Shown here piece after piece: positions 10,662 to 21,485 of a stretch of DNA of 64,000 nucleotides. Position numbers and translations under genes: made by a program. The notes below the pieces were generated by a model. That model was not told where the DNA came from. It worked only from the letters and a program-made list of their open reading frames with translations, and searched no databases. Origin of the DNA: Chrysophaeum taylorii (Eukaryota; Sar; Pelagophyceae; Pelagomonadales; Pelagomonadaceae); assembly GCA_029834535.1 (NCBI GenBank), contig JAQMWT010000524.1, forward strand, positions 496,001 through 560,000. The letters are read 5' to 3'. The number at the start of each line of letters is the position of its first letter. Positions within the stretch are counted from its first letter, which is position 1.

Positions 10662-12969
10662 CTTCTGCCGTGATTTAAGACACCATGTTCGCCGAGGTCA
10701 CTTCCGCAGAGATTTCCAAGCGCCCGCGCACGGCCATCTCAAATTCTGTGGGCACTCCAGTGACGACGTGAATTGTGCGCGCGGTGTCGACTGCTCAGAA
10801 TAACACCGAAGCCAACAATGCGTCGACCCAGCCAGCCATGCGCACTCTGGTTGTCCGCAATCACGACAGCAGGCAATAGTGAGGGCTTCTGCAGGCATTG
10901 CATCCAGCAGCTCAACAGACTGAGTATCACGTCGATGACCTCGGTACCTAGCGAGACGATACATGTGTCGCGTAGGTAAGATCAAATACCATGACACCGG
11001 CGTCACCAAGCCCCAAGCTCTTTAAGGCATCACTCGCTGCGTGGATCTGGTCTGAACGCGTGTCCGTATCAAGACAACGGCTATCCTATCTGGAAAGCGA
11101 CATCGTCGAAGCACGCTAACCAAACTACATTACCCGAGGAGTATTCGTCGGTCACGGAAAGAAACGACGACTGCGCATAGCGCGCGGAAGAGGCATCGCG
11201 GTTGATTACGTCCAGGAATCACACATACACAACATAATTCCGCAAGCAAGTTACCGCGATCCCAATCCTTGGCGATGAAATTCCCCATCCGTAGTTTTGT
11301 GTTGGATGGGCACGAGTCGGGACTCGGTCAGCGGTATCTCGGTTCGTCGCAACGCAGGTATTAATGCTGCTTTCTCGTCCGACTCGTCGTGCTTCCGCTG
11401 ACATTCTGGGTCCCGACCACGGCACGTTTGCGTTCAAAGCGTCTCAGAGTCGCCGAATATTTTTTTGTTGGTGTTCTGCACTGCTTTGTTGGACATGCAT
11501 GTCGATTATGTGCCGGGGGACGTGTCGCGCAAACCGGCGCCGGATTACGTATACCACCAGCGGCACCCAGCCACGTGACATATCTCTGGCTTGTGCTTCG
11601 TTGACGACGCTCTTTGGAACAGCATATCAAGATAATAATCGCGTTGAAAATGCTAGGTCTACTAGGAATTTTTGGGGTGCGGTTCAGTGTGTCAAGGACG
11701 CTCGCGTGCCCCGAGTACCTTTGGAGGACGTTCGATCGTGGGTACATGCAACGGACGTCATGTTTGCTTGAGCGCGTCCTGCATGACAGACAATGGTGTT
11801 TGGACAAGGTGCCGCGCCTTCCGCATCACAACGCGACAAGTGCTCTTAGTGCTCACAGGCTTCGATGCGAATAAACCGGATAGATGCGAGAGGACATCAC
11901 TGCGTGCTACATCACCACCGACCTGTGCAGAGGTTCGGGGCGTGATGGCGCGGTAGCTATCGTTCGACGGCTTGATGTTGCTTGCCATTAGTTACCCACT
12001 CCGACATGCAGTGTGGCGAACGGAATTATGGTGTCTCGAAGAGGGAATGCCTCTCCAAACGACGGGATGAGGCTTTTGCGCGTGGCTTTCGGCAGGGAGG
12101 CACAGATCTCACATTCTCGGCGAAATCGGGTTCAAGAAACTCACTTCCGTTTACAGATTTTGTACGCTGCAATGATCTGGGCGGCTTGATTCAAGCCGTC
12201 CGTTTGCCAAATGTACCGGATAATATCATTAGGCACTTCACATCGCCGCAGTGCCGATCCCTCACCTGCAAATCATTCTGAAGTGTCTTGTGTATACTGG
12301 AATCCGCGTTTGCTAACTCAGATAGCGACACTGCGATGGACACCGGCGTTTGTACGCCTACAGTTCGCGAGTCGTACTGTCTTGCATTGAAGAATGAAGT
12401 CCTGGCATTCCCACGCGCGAAAAGACCCAACTTTGTATCGAGCAGTGTGATCAGCCTGGCAACATTCGTCGTATCCTCAGGACCTTCGACACAACTGCGC
12501 GTAGCCTAATCGTGATACTTTCGAGGTTCGCGCAACCCGGTCGCGTTGTTGAAGAGAGAGCGATATCAACAGTCAAGCCGGGAGGTGCTTCGCCCAGCAT
12601 CATCTCCAAAATTTCCCGTTTCATGGGATAGCATGGATACATATTCTGTCGAACATGCGGTTAGCACATCGGGAGTTTGAAAACAGGCGCGAATTTCCGC
12701 GGCTTTAAGGTCGAAGTCAGCACCAACAAAGCACGTGAATGGAGTCCTTATCAAACATCGTGTCCTCGTGACAAAACTGTCGATCTCCATTGTTGAATTA
12801 AGTTCGCTGGGGCACCGATTAGGGGTCAGAATGGTCAGCAGGCCGCTCTCTATCACCGCCGTCGTCGCTGCGATATGCGCGCACTTTCGCGTTACTGTCT
12901 CCTACGATCGTGCGTACCGAGTCGCGAGTACGGACGCGGCCGCTTTCGCGTGCTCTTTCTCGGCCTTCT
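10662..12969. other. Decayed stretch, nothing recognised
   Basis: Short ORFs in several frames with no consistent codon bias. It could be the eroded upstream part of the retroelement whose tail lies at 10.2-10.7 kb, but no YxDD-type polymerase motif or endonuclease motif was found by eye. Confidence 0.4.
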
Positions 12970-13330
12970 TTACTGCTTCGCCATGACCGCCGTCGTGAAG
13001 GCCCACGCCGTGTTGGCGAGCTCCTTCGGATTGAATTCGCCCAACCACGAAGGAGCCACGCCGGCGATCGCCGCGAAGAGCTCAGTTGCCGCGATGCGCG
13101 CCTTCGCGAAGGCCCACGCCGTGTTGGCGAGTGTTGGTGGCGAGGTTCTGCGGATCGCATTCTCTAGTGCGGAGCCCAGAAGCGCCTGCGAGGGCCATGA
13201 CCCGGCGATCACGTTGCACATTGAGGTTCCGGCCCCCAGACTTGGCCAACACGGTGTGCAGCAGTCGACAAGTTGCGAGGGCTGAATTTGTTGCCTTGAA
13301 CCACGAAGAGTGAGAGAATCGTCTCGGGAG
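12970..13330 (-). pseudogene. Fragment of an OPR/FAST-like helical repeat protein (ANTAWAF repeats)
   Basis: The minus strand encodes two consecutive helical repeats with the hallmark LANTAWAF: TLANTAWAFAKARIAATELF, then AIAGVAPSWLGEFNPKELAN and TAWAFTTA, followed directly by a stop. Upstream in a shifted frame, FSPRNLSTAAHRVGQVW looks like a third, eroded unit. Repeats of this type (about 38 residues, related to octotricopeptide/FASTK families) bind organelle RNA and are very abundant in algae and dinoflagellates. Full proteins have many repeats, so a two- to three-repeat frame-shifted piece is a dead fragment or an isolated exon. Confidence 0.5.
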
Positions 13331-13984
13331 TCGCACCGCGGTCCGTCATCTGCTTCCCCCACTTGGTTTGTTGCCATCGCGGTGCCTCGGCACTGGTGGC
13401 TCGCGTGCGGATTGAGCAAGCGTCGGCGCCGCATGCGTCGGTGCGGGCGTTGCCGCGATGCTGTGTCTCACCCTTTCGTCGTCGCCATTTCGGCGTCTGA
13501 CAACGGCGCGAGTCTCGACAACCGCGCAGACGGTCGTTGAGCGCGCAAGGTTGTCTTCGCCTTGGCGATCGAGAACGGTACAAGTCTAGACCACACCGCC
13601 AGTCCTCGACGCACCGGTAACTTGCGTGTCGGGGATTGGTCGTATCGGCCGTTGCGAACGGCGCCGATTTGCGCGCCGTACGGTCGTCTTGCTATCGATC
13701 AGCTTGGTGAAGCCACGACGGCTTTGGCCGCTGGCGCCGCTCATAGTTTCGTCGCGTCGCCTCCAGGTTGTGGTTACCTCCTAGTCCCTCCTCATGGGTG
13801 GCCATCATCCCTGCGCCGCTGGCGCCAGTCGATATTCTGTCGACGGCGAGGCGGTGACTTGTCGACGATGTGTCAGTCCCGATCGTTGTCGTGGCCCCTT
13901 TTTTTCTTTGCGAGGCGCAGAACAGGCGGTAAGGGTTAAATTCGAGAGATTCAGCGTCAGAATCTGAGGTCGACGTGTAGGCCG
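13331..13984. other. Spacer upstream of the GAF-RING gene
   Basis: About 650 bp with no supported gene. ORFs in it overlap in opposite strands and resemble no family. Confidence 0.4.
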
Positions 13985-14896
13985 ATGAGCGTGGAGGCCG
14001 CGCGGGAGGACCCCGGGTTCATCGAATGGCTGGCCCGATCGATGGTCGGGGCGACCGAGGGCACGGAGACGCCGTGGTCGGTGTGCGAGATCTGGCGCGC
14101 GGGCGGAAGTGTAGTGGTGGATCAGAAGAATACGACGGCGATTTCGCTGACGCTCGCGGCGAGTAACGGACGGGAGTGCTTCTCGACGATGCGCGCCCCG
14201 CGGGGTCACGCGTGCGCGCGGTGCCTGTCCAACCCACTGGCCGCGATGCTGCGACGGGCGGTGACGTGTACGTTCGCGCCGGGCATCGCGTTGGTCGGTC
14301 GGTGCTGGCTGCTCGGCCAGGCTGAGGTCATCGACGTCGCGACAGCCGAGATCGCTACGTACGCGAGGGCCAAGATCGCCGCCAAGGCCGGCCTCGCGAC
14401 CGCCGTCGCGGTACCCGTGGTCTACTGCGACCGAGTCACGGCCGTCGTGATCGCGTACTTCGAGCGACGCGTGGCTAACACGTCAGAAGCAAACCGCCTC
14501 CTCGCCGCCATGCTCCTCGCCGAAAACCAGGCTTCGCGCGCGATCGACATCGAGGAGGAGCTCCCGGCGTCGCCGAACTTTGTGCCGTCCGTCAGTCTCT
14601 CGCCCGCCGACGAGAAGTGCACCGACAAGCGCATCGCCGCGAAATTGGAGCGCCAGCAAGCGCGCCGCGTCCCGGCCGACTGCTACCCATGCCCCATCTG
14701 CTTTTCGACCATCGAGCGCGCCGTCAAAATTAGGGCCTGCGCCCACGCTGCCTGTGCGGACTGCCTCGCTCGCTGGGGCGTCTTGTCTCCGGACTGCCCA
14801 TCCTGCGGCGGCTTCATCGACCGCGTCCTCCGCGACACCGACCTCGACCGGGAGATCGCCCGCGCTCTAGCTCTCACGACTTACGACGACCCCTGA
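13985..14896 (+). CDS. GAF-like domain plus C-terminal RING finger (putative E3 ubiquitin ligase)
   Basis: 303 residues, single exon, ATG at 13985. Residues about 25-180 resemble a GAF domain: PGIALVGRCWLLGQAEVI, then a helix and LATAVAVPVVYCDRVTAVVI, a strand order typical of small-molecule-binding GAF folds. A linker leads to a C3HC4 RING at residues 236-274 (C236, C239, C252, H254, C257, C260, C271, C274). RING domains recruit E2 enzymes for ubiquitin transfer. Putting one behind a sensory GAF suggests ligand- or redox-controlled ubiquitination, which is inference. No membrane segment is present. The GAF call is by pattern only and the ligand is unknown. Confidence 0.75.
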   Translation: MSVEAAREDPGFIEWLARSMVGATEGTETPWSVCEIWRAGGSVVVDQKNTTAISLTLAASNGRECFSTMRAPRGHACARCLSNPLAAMLRRAVTCTFAPGIALVGRCWLLGQAEVIDVATAEIATYARAKIAAKAGLATAVAVPVVYCDRVTAVVIAYFERRVANTSEANRLLAAMLLAENQASRAIDIEEELPASPNFVPSVSLSPADEKCTDKRIAAKLERQQARRVPADCYPCPICFSTIERAVKIRACAHAACADCLARWGVLSPDCPSCGGFIDRVLRDTDLDREIARALALTTYDDP

Positions 14897-17800
14897 TGGT
14901 GTACATACCGCCGCTGTCTATACGCACCCCCCCACGAAAAATACAACTGCCACACATATTGACGTTGGGATTCCCACCAACCTTGGCCACAGACGTTTTC
15001 GTAACGTTGATTATATTTAACCTCAAATTGGTGTCAAGGGTTGAGGTTCTCTTCAAGTCTAGGTCAAAACGGGTCGACGGGTCGAAAGGCATCAATTAAT
15101 TTTTTTCATCGTCGTGAGAATTAATGAGGGTGTGGTTTGAGCGCAGAGAGTCTAGAGAACACGACGGCGCGCTGGATGGCGCCAACTCTCCGAGCTGGTG
15201 CATGGAGTTGACTCGAGCCAACAAGAAGGCCTCTCTGATGCGCCCGATGGAGAGGTCGTTGGCGGCAAGATGTCGGAATTTCTCGCGCATGTCTTCGCGC
15301 GGCGTCCTGAGCTGCGCGCAGTCGTGCGTCGAGTGGAACACCATCCCGGCAACTCGTGAACGGCACGATCCCTCAAGTTTATGGAACCCGACGACACCGT
15401 ACCGCGACGGCCGAGACAACTTCGTCTGGAACTACGAGCGCTTTTGCTCGCACCCGAACGCGTCGACGGGCAAAACCAGAAGGCGCGAGAAGCAGGCCAA
15501 GTATCGGGGGATTTAGCCCACCATTACCACAACTGCGCAGAGGCAAGCCAATCGCCTCTACGACGAGAACAACAAGGACGCCGGCGGCGTCCCCAAGTAG
15601 CGAAAGCTGCTCGTCGACCCCGAGCACTCTGGTCAGCTTCGATGAGTCGGCCCGTGGCGGCGGCAACCAGGGCCGCTCCGAGCGAATGGTCCGCGTCGGA
15701 GACATCGACCGCGGCCAGAGCATCGCGCTCTACGTCGGGTATCCGGCTGAGTGCGATCGGCGGCAGCCCGCGAGGGGCTCCCCTTTGACTGCTGAATCGC
15801 GGCGGAGGCGCTCGTGCGGATCGTGAAAAACAACAAGGATATCCGCGTCTACCAAGCAGCAGCGCCTCGCCACCTTCTTCATTGAGGACGGGACGACGAA
15901 CCTGCGACGTCGTGGACTGCCTGGCTCAATGGCTTCTCGGAGAGAGAAGTCCAACCGCAAAGCCTGGCCTCTATCTTTTTACCACGAGGCCGCTGTGAAA
16001 ATTTTGGGCTGAAAAGACGCGGGCCTAAAGACCGACACCACGGCCGATTTCACGGGAGAGACCAACTCCGCTGCTCTCACCATCTTCGTGCGTGAGCCTC
16101 TCTCGCGAGACCGCTGGGTCTGGGCTGGCATCCAAAGACCGGAGCGCTTCTGAACCTCGGGCTGCCTGCAGCTCGTTGGCGGCTCTGTGGTTCAAATAGG
16201 CGGAGGGGCATGAGGACAATTGCCTTCTTCGAGAACGACATCTCGATTATTAAGACCGCCACCGCCGTGGACCTCAAGAAGGCCTGCGCCTTGCCCAAAT
16301 TCAAAAAAAATGAGACTGCCGAAGATGCCGAGGTCGCCTTGATGCGCGCCATGAAGGTCGCAGGAGCATCCCCATCTCATGGATCTCCTACGAGCTCAAG
16401 CGCAAATTCGGTGGCGACTTAGCCGCAACGGCGAGACCAACCAAGAAAAAGCAGAGGTATTCCCACTTCGAGATCGGCTGTGCGGGGGAACGCTGCGGGA
16501 GCGCCCCCAACTAGTCACCCTCTACAGCGATTGGCTCACCTTTAGCAGGACATCCGCAGCTCGGGAAATTTAACACCTGGTTGGTGTTTTGGTGTTTTCG
16601 CTACACCCTGTTGTTTGTTGTTACGGCTGAACACGCTTTGTTGAAATGCGTCCGTCCAAAAAGATCAGTGACCGTTAGTTTACACAATGCTGAGTGACCG
16701 TTATGTTACAGTAAGCCCTTCGGTTCTTTTTGCCACATGACGTCATGTTGCTGACGTGACCCCAGGGCTTCAGAAAACTCCCCATCATGACGCGCGGATG
16801 TTGGGCGATCATGGCGTCCATATTCACGAGATTATTACATGCTTTGCGCTAGATTCTGTTGATCTTCACGGGTTCCTAATAGAAGGTGCATGGGCCATCA
16901 TGGTTCTTACTTGGAAGAAGCCACGCGATGCGACTGAGAGATACGTACTTCTGGCGCGAGAATGCGGACGGCCCCGAAGCCGCCAAGATTATTATGACTC
17001 GAGATGTTGTTCCGTAATGCGAGCGCTTGTTAGGTAGATCGATGATGACCCGCATACCAGCACGAACGAAGTATGAGCCTAAGTCGAGGCCGCAACGCGA
17101 AATCTTTAAAGACGACGAAGAATCGCACCTACGTCAACGAATGTCCCATAAGATCGCGTTGTGCTACCTACCACCCGCGCATCGATCGACTCCGATCTAA
17201 TGCCTGAACAATTTCTCGATCTCGGCGCGACCGCGCGCCAGTTTGTGAATTTTCGCAGGGACGGACCTCCTGTGTAGAGCTTCCCGTCAACCTCCGCCGA
17301 GAGAAGAGACCGCTTGCTTCCGGAGGAGGACCTTGTGTTTGCACGGATGTATGCTCTACCACAAAAATGGTCGGAGCGGCTGACGCAATTATAATAGACT
17401 CGGTGCAGCAAAGGCGACCAGTTCGTTCGGAGCAGCCATCAAATGAAGACTCAGGGCGGACTTATTTTCAGAAAGTGGTTTGTGTTCATCTCGGGCAAAC
17501 ACCCATGTCAGGTCAAACTCGAGCTTCTTGTCGACCGGTGGCGGCGAATGTATCACGAACTCGAGTTCTCGTCGACATCCGTCAGCAGCGACTGGTTCCG
17601 ATGCACGCGCAGCTCGACATTCTTGTCGAACGACACTTTCCCTCTGATCATCGAGCTGCCGCCACGAGATCCGTTCAATCCACTCAAGGTTCTTCGAGGC
17701 GCACTTCCTCGCTCCGAATCTTTCCTCTCGGTAGTTAGTATTTCAAGGCCGCCGAAAAAGTCTGTTTGCTGTTTCCGCTTCGTCCGCGTCGCCCCTTGTC

Positions 17801-17970
17801 GAAGGACCGCCGCTTTGTGGGTGCGTCCTTCGGGGCCTGGCGCTTCCCTCGCGGGGCCCGGTCTTTTCGCGCTTCGAGCCGGTGGGCGGCGGCAGCGTGT
17901 CGCCCGCGACAGACACACGCCACTGAGAGCCTGCGGTCATTACTGACTCATTTTCATATGCACCACACGC
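14897..17970. other. Gene-poor stretch with decayed coding-like pieces
   Basis: Between 15.1 and 16.6 kb there are short plus-strand pieces with coding-like composition in alternating frames, for example around 15400-15515 (FVWNYERFCSHPN), 15877-15960 (FFIEDGTTNLRRRGL) and 16210-16480 (KKACALPKFKKNETAEDAEV, then WISYELKRKFGGDLAATARP). They need several frameshifts to join, so this is most likely a dead gene or transposon of unrecognised family. From 16.6 to 17.97 kb nothing was recognised. Confidence 0.4.
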
Positions 17971-17997
17971 ACCCCCCCCTCTTAGCAGTCGACCTTT
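17971..17997 (-). repeat. Single inverted copy of the TCGACTGCTAAGAGG motif
   Basis: On the minus strand it reads a T-rich lead, GTCGACTGCTAAGAG, then a G-run. This is the same family as the cluster at 8.85-9.09 kb. It lies about 315 bp upstream of the BCCT gene start, in opposite orientation. Confidence 0.6.
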
Positions 17998-18311
17998 CAT
18001 TATTATTAGTGGCGACCATCATAGTACCCCATGTAGCGTTTTTTTTTTTTTTCCTCGAAACGTGATGATGATGATGTTCTTTCTGGTTGAGGATTTTTGA
18101 GGTGCAACGGAAGGGGATCTTGATTGGTTGGCGGGAGAAAATTGTATCTCGGGCCGTTAAAGAAGGTGGGTATTCTTTTTGTGTTGAGGTTTGAATAGTT
18201 GTCTCGTATAGTAGTAGTAGTCTCTGCCCGAGCGGAAAGAAGAAAGAAAGAAAAAATCTCGTGGCGTCGTGCCGACAGGTGGTGTGGTGACAGCAGAAGA
18301 AGTTGTTGAGG

Positions 18312-20639
18312 ATGTCGCTGAGTTTCAACGATTCCAAGCTGGGGCTCGCCCTGTTCGAGGCGTTCCCGAGCGTGCGGTTCCTGCACATGAAGTTTAACCC
18401 GAAGGTGACGTTTTTCGCGGCCGCGATAATCTGGGGGTTCATCGCGTTCACGTCTGGTCGGCAGAAGGAGGCGTACAACGAGTTCACGAGCTGGGGCGAC
18501 TGGGTCGGGGACGAGTGGAGTTGGTTCTACATCGGATCGCAGGACATCTGGGTCTTCGTGCTTCTGTACGTGTGCGTATCTAAATACGGTTCGCTCAAGT
18601 TAGGCGGGGACGACGAGGCGCCAGAGTTTAGCCGCGGTTCGTGGTTTGCGATGCTGTTCGCCGCGGGGGTCGGGGTCGGGTTGTTTTATTACGGGGTCGC
18701 CGAGCCGATGTGGCACTACAACGGGTACGGAGGGACGAGGTGGAACGAGATGAACGACAACGACCGCGCGCAACACTCGTTGATGGTTACGTTCTTCCAC
18801 TGGGGCTTCCACGGATGGATTCCGTACACGACGATCGGGGCGCTTTTGGGAATCGTCTCGTTTCGAAAGGGATACCCCTGCACGATCCGGTCCTGCTTCG
18901 TGCCGCTTCTCGGGGAAGACGTGCTGAGGGGAGCGTTGGGAGACGCGATCGACGTCGTTTCTATCTGCTCCACGCTGTTCGGGGTCTGCACGTCGCTGGG
19001 GCTCGGGGTCCAGCAGCTTAATAAGGCGTTAGTGCGGCTGGACAAGGGGACCTACATGGGCATCAACCAGCGCGACGAAGGCCGCCTCGACATCACGTAC
19101 TCGACCAAGTCGCAGATCGCGATCATCTGGGTCGTGACCGCGCTCGCGACGGCGTCGGTGGTTTCTGGGCTCGGCTCCGGCATCAAGTTTTTGTCGAACA
19201 TGACCTTTGTGGTCGGGTGTCTGCTGATGATCTTCGTGCTCTTCGCGGGCGACACGGTCTTTATCCTCAACGCGATCACCTCGGCCTTTGGCTACTATCT
19301 CTGGTACCTGCCCAAGATCTCGTGGCACACGGACGCGTTCGAGATGCTCGACGAGCTCAACCAGGCCGACAACAGCGCTCCTGGGGCTCCGGACGAGCGC
19401 GGCGGCTCGGCCTCCTGGATGGGCGCCTGGACCATCTTCTACTGGGGGTGGTGGATCTCTTGGGCGCCTTTTGTTGGAACGTTTATCGCGAAAATTTCGC
19501 GCGGTCGCACGCTCCGCGAGTTTATCGCCGGTACGCTCATCATCCCGACGATGTACTGCGTCCTGTGGTTTGGGGTGTTTGGGGCCGAGGGTCTGCGCCT
19601 CGACCGCCAGGCCGAGGCCGCGGGCTTGGATTGCGGCGACGGCGGCACCTTCTCGAGCCACGTCTCCACCCGCATGGCCGGCACCTTTTCCGCCGAGCAC
19701 AACCAAGCCTACAAAGTCCGCCTCTGGTGCCTCTCGACCGAAGACATCTTGTTCGACACCCTCTCTACCTACGGCTCGAGGACCATGATGTACGCGACCT
19801 CCACGTTGACCGCCCTCTGCCTCTTGTTCTACTTCGTCACTTCCTCCGATTCTGGGTCTCTCGTGATCGATTCTCTCGCGGCCAACGGCGACGAGGACCC
19901 CCCCATCCTCCAGCGCGTCTTCTGGGCTGTTACCGAGGGCGCCGCCGCGACGGCCCTCCTCTCGACGGGCAAGGAACGCTCTCTCCGCGCCCTCCAGTCG
20001 GTCTCCATCGTCTGCGGCCTCCCCTACACCTTCATCCTGTGCTACATGTGCTACGCGCTCGTTCTCGTCTGCAAGGAAGAAAAAGGCGAACTCTCCCCCA
20101 CCCGCAACCAGTTCCGCGTCCAGCTCCTCAACATCAACGCCTATTTTTTCAAGGATGGCATCGCCGCGGGCGTCGCCACTTTCCTGCTCAACGCGTGCGT
20201 CCCGACGATCGCGATCAAGCGCGTCATGACCAAGACCGCCGCGACCCGAGGCGAGACCTGCCCCCGATTCCCGGTCGTCGCCTCCTTCTGCGTCTTCCTC
20301 GCGGCCATCGTCTTCCTCGCCCTGACTCCCATCGAAGCCAACCTCCGCATGGTCTCTGCCACCTGCTACCTCGCGTTTGCCGTCTTCGTCACTATGGCAC
20401 GCTGGGAGACGCGAGTCTCCGTCAAATGCGAGCGCGGCGACGTCTGCACCGACTACATCGCGGCCTTGATCCTCTACCCGCTCGTCCTCGCCCACTGCGA
20501 AGCCGAGCTCGACTCGGGTCCTATCATCGGCGTCGACGTCAAGGACCTCAAGGAGGTCGAGATGCTCGTCGACAAGACAAAATCCATCCAAGAAGAAAAA
20601 GATAACGCCGCCGCCGCCGCCGCCGCCGAGAAGGCCTAA
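18312..20639 (+). CDS. BCCT-family betaine/choline/carnitine-type osmolyte transporter
   Basis: 775 residues, intronless. The ATG at 18312 was chosen over an in-frame TTG at 18303 because this is a eukaryotic gene. Twelve or so hydrophobic segments are spread over the length. Family landmarks are clear: a glycine-rich TM (GVGVGLFYYGVAEPMWHY, about residues 119-136), the Trp-rich TM (FHWGFHGWIPY, 162-171), the BCCT signature FYWGWWISWAPFVGTFIAKI plus SRGRT (about 375-400), and SSDSGSLVID. In bacterial BetP the matching tryptophans form the cation-pi box that binds trimethylammonium substrates. Uptake of glycine betaine, choline or DMSP for osmotic balance at the plasma membrane is the likely role; the exact substrate is unknown. 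The C-terminus ends in an alanine run encoded by a (GCC)n tract. Confidence 0.92.
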   Translation: MSLSFNDSKLGLALFEAFPSVRFLHMKFNPKVTFFAAAIIWGFIAFTSGRQKEAYNEFTSWGDWVGDEWSWFYIGSQDIWVFVLLYVCVSKYGSLKLGGDDEAPEFSRGSWFAMLFAAGVGVGLFYYGVAEPMWHYNGYGGTRWNEMNDNDRAQHSLMVTFFHWGFHGWIPYTTIGALLGIVSFRKGYPCTIRSCFVPLLGEDVLRGALGDAIDVVSICSTLFGVCTSLGLGVQQLNKALVRLDKGTYMGINQRDEGRLDITYSTKSQIAIIWVVTALATASVVSGLGSGIKFLSNMTFVVGCLLMIFVLFAGDTVFILNAITSAFGYYLWYLPKISWHTDAFEMLDELNQADNSAPGAPDERGGSASWMGAWTIFYWGWWISWAPFVGTFIAKISRGRTLREFIAGTLIIPTMYCVLWFGVFGAEGLRLDRQAEAAGLDCGDGGTFSSHVSTRMAGTFSAEHNQAYKVRLWCLSTEDILFDTLSTYGSRTMMYATSTLTALCLLFYFVTSSDSGSLVIDSLAANGDEDPPILQRVFWAVTEGAAATALLSTGKERSLRALQSVSIVCGLPYTFILCYMCYALVLVCKEEKGELSPTRNQFRVQLLNINAYFFKDGIAAGVATFLLNACVPTIAIKRVMTKTAATRGETCPRFPVVASFCVFLAAIVFLALTPIEANLRMVSATCYLAFAVFVTMARWETRVSVKCERGDVCTDYIAALILYPLVLAHCEAELDSGPIIGVDVKDLKEVEMLVDKTKSIQEEKDNAAAAAAAEKA

Positions 20640-20915
20640 GAGACGTACCACATCATGTTGCTGCTGGTGGGGTGTTTTTCTCCCCAAACAAAAAACGAAG
20701 TGGTGGACGGACAGCAAGAAGCTTATGCTATATACTCGTTTATCATATACGCTGCGCGTTGCTCGCTCGCTCGCTCGCTCCTTGGACATTTCTTCTTCAT
20801 TCTGCCTGGTGCTAGGACCAACCTCTCCCGTCCCACCACACTGTCATCATCACCATCATCGTCATTTTCGGGGGGCGGCCGCGCGAATCCTGACCGCGGG
20901 GTCGCCCCGTTTCGA

Positions 20916-21452
20916 TTATTTAATAATACTCTCCTCCCGCGCGCGCGTTGATACTCCGAGGTGGTAGTGTCGGAGAATAGAGTCGAGCTGCGCCGTGACG
21001 GGCGGACCCTGCGCCGCGTACTCGACGACGGGATCATCCGAGGTAATCTCGAGCTGCGCGCGCATCGCAGCACCCAAATTGTCGTCGACGAGATTATCAC
21101 CTCGGCCAAGTCTGCGCGACAACTCGTCGGCGTCGGCCTCGACCCTTACGAAGAGGAGCGAGGGGTGGGCCTTCTTGATGCTCTCGCGGTGTCGCACTTT
21201 CAAAAGGGCCTGCGCCACAACGAGCGGCCGCGGGTCCTCCTCGAGGGCCTCGCCGACGCGCTCGATGATTACCTGCGCGAAGCGGTCTCTCTGCTCGGGC
21301 GAAAAGCCCTCGCCCCGCGCGAGGCTCGCGACCATGTCCGCGGGAAGCCACGCGTCGCCGTCCTCGAACCGAAACCCGTGAGTCGCGGCGAGGTACTTGC
21401 CCAGCGTTGATTTGCCCGCGCCCGGCGGACCGTACAAAAACAATCCCCTCAT
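20916..21452 (-). CDS. Gluconokinase-like P-loop small-molecule kinase
   Basis: 178 residues, ATG at 21452, single exon. The Walker A loop is GPPGAGKST (residues 8-16), followed by FRFEDGDAWLPADMV, which matches the substrate/Mg region (F-x-D-G-D-x-x-H/P) of gluconokinases and shikimate kinases. A later RVEADADELSRRLGRGDNLV is the usual R-rich lid segment, and an aromatic-acidic C-terminal stretch follows. Size agrees with GntK-type gluconokinases (160-190 residues), which phosphorylate D-gluconate to feed the pentose phosphate pathway. The substrate is inferred; a related sugar acid or shikimate is possible. It converges on the BCCT gene with a 276-bp spacer carrying a (GCTC)n microsatellite at 20757-20781, and lies 33 bp from the 3' end of the next gene. 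Confidence 0.75.
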   Translation of the reverse strand: MRGLFLYGPPGAGKSTLGKYLAATHGFRFEDGDAWLPADMVASLARGEGFSPEQRDRFAQVIIERVGEALEEDPRPLVVAQALLKVRHRESIKKAHPSLLFVRVEADADELSRRLGRGDNLVDDNLGAAMRAQLEITSDDPVVEYAAQGPPVTAQLDSILRHYHLGVSTRAREESIIK

Positions 21453-21485
21453 TATCTAATCATTATTACGGAGTGTTTGTTTGTT

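Noticed and set aside
18303-18311. TTG start for the BCCT gene
   Set aside because: An in-frame ATG three codons downstream (18312) is the normal choice in a eukaryote.
19029-20789. 586-codon minus-strand ORF opposite the BCCT transporter
   Set aside because: The plus strand encodes a clear transporter; the antisense product is highly charged and low in complexity.
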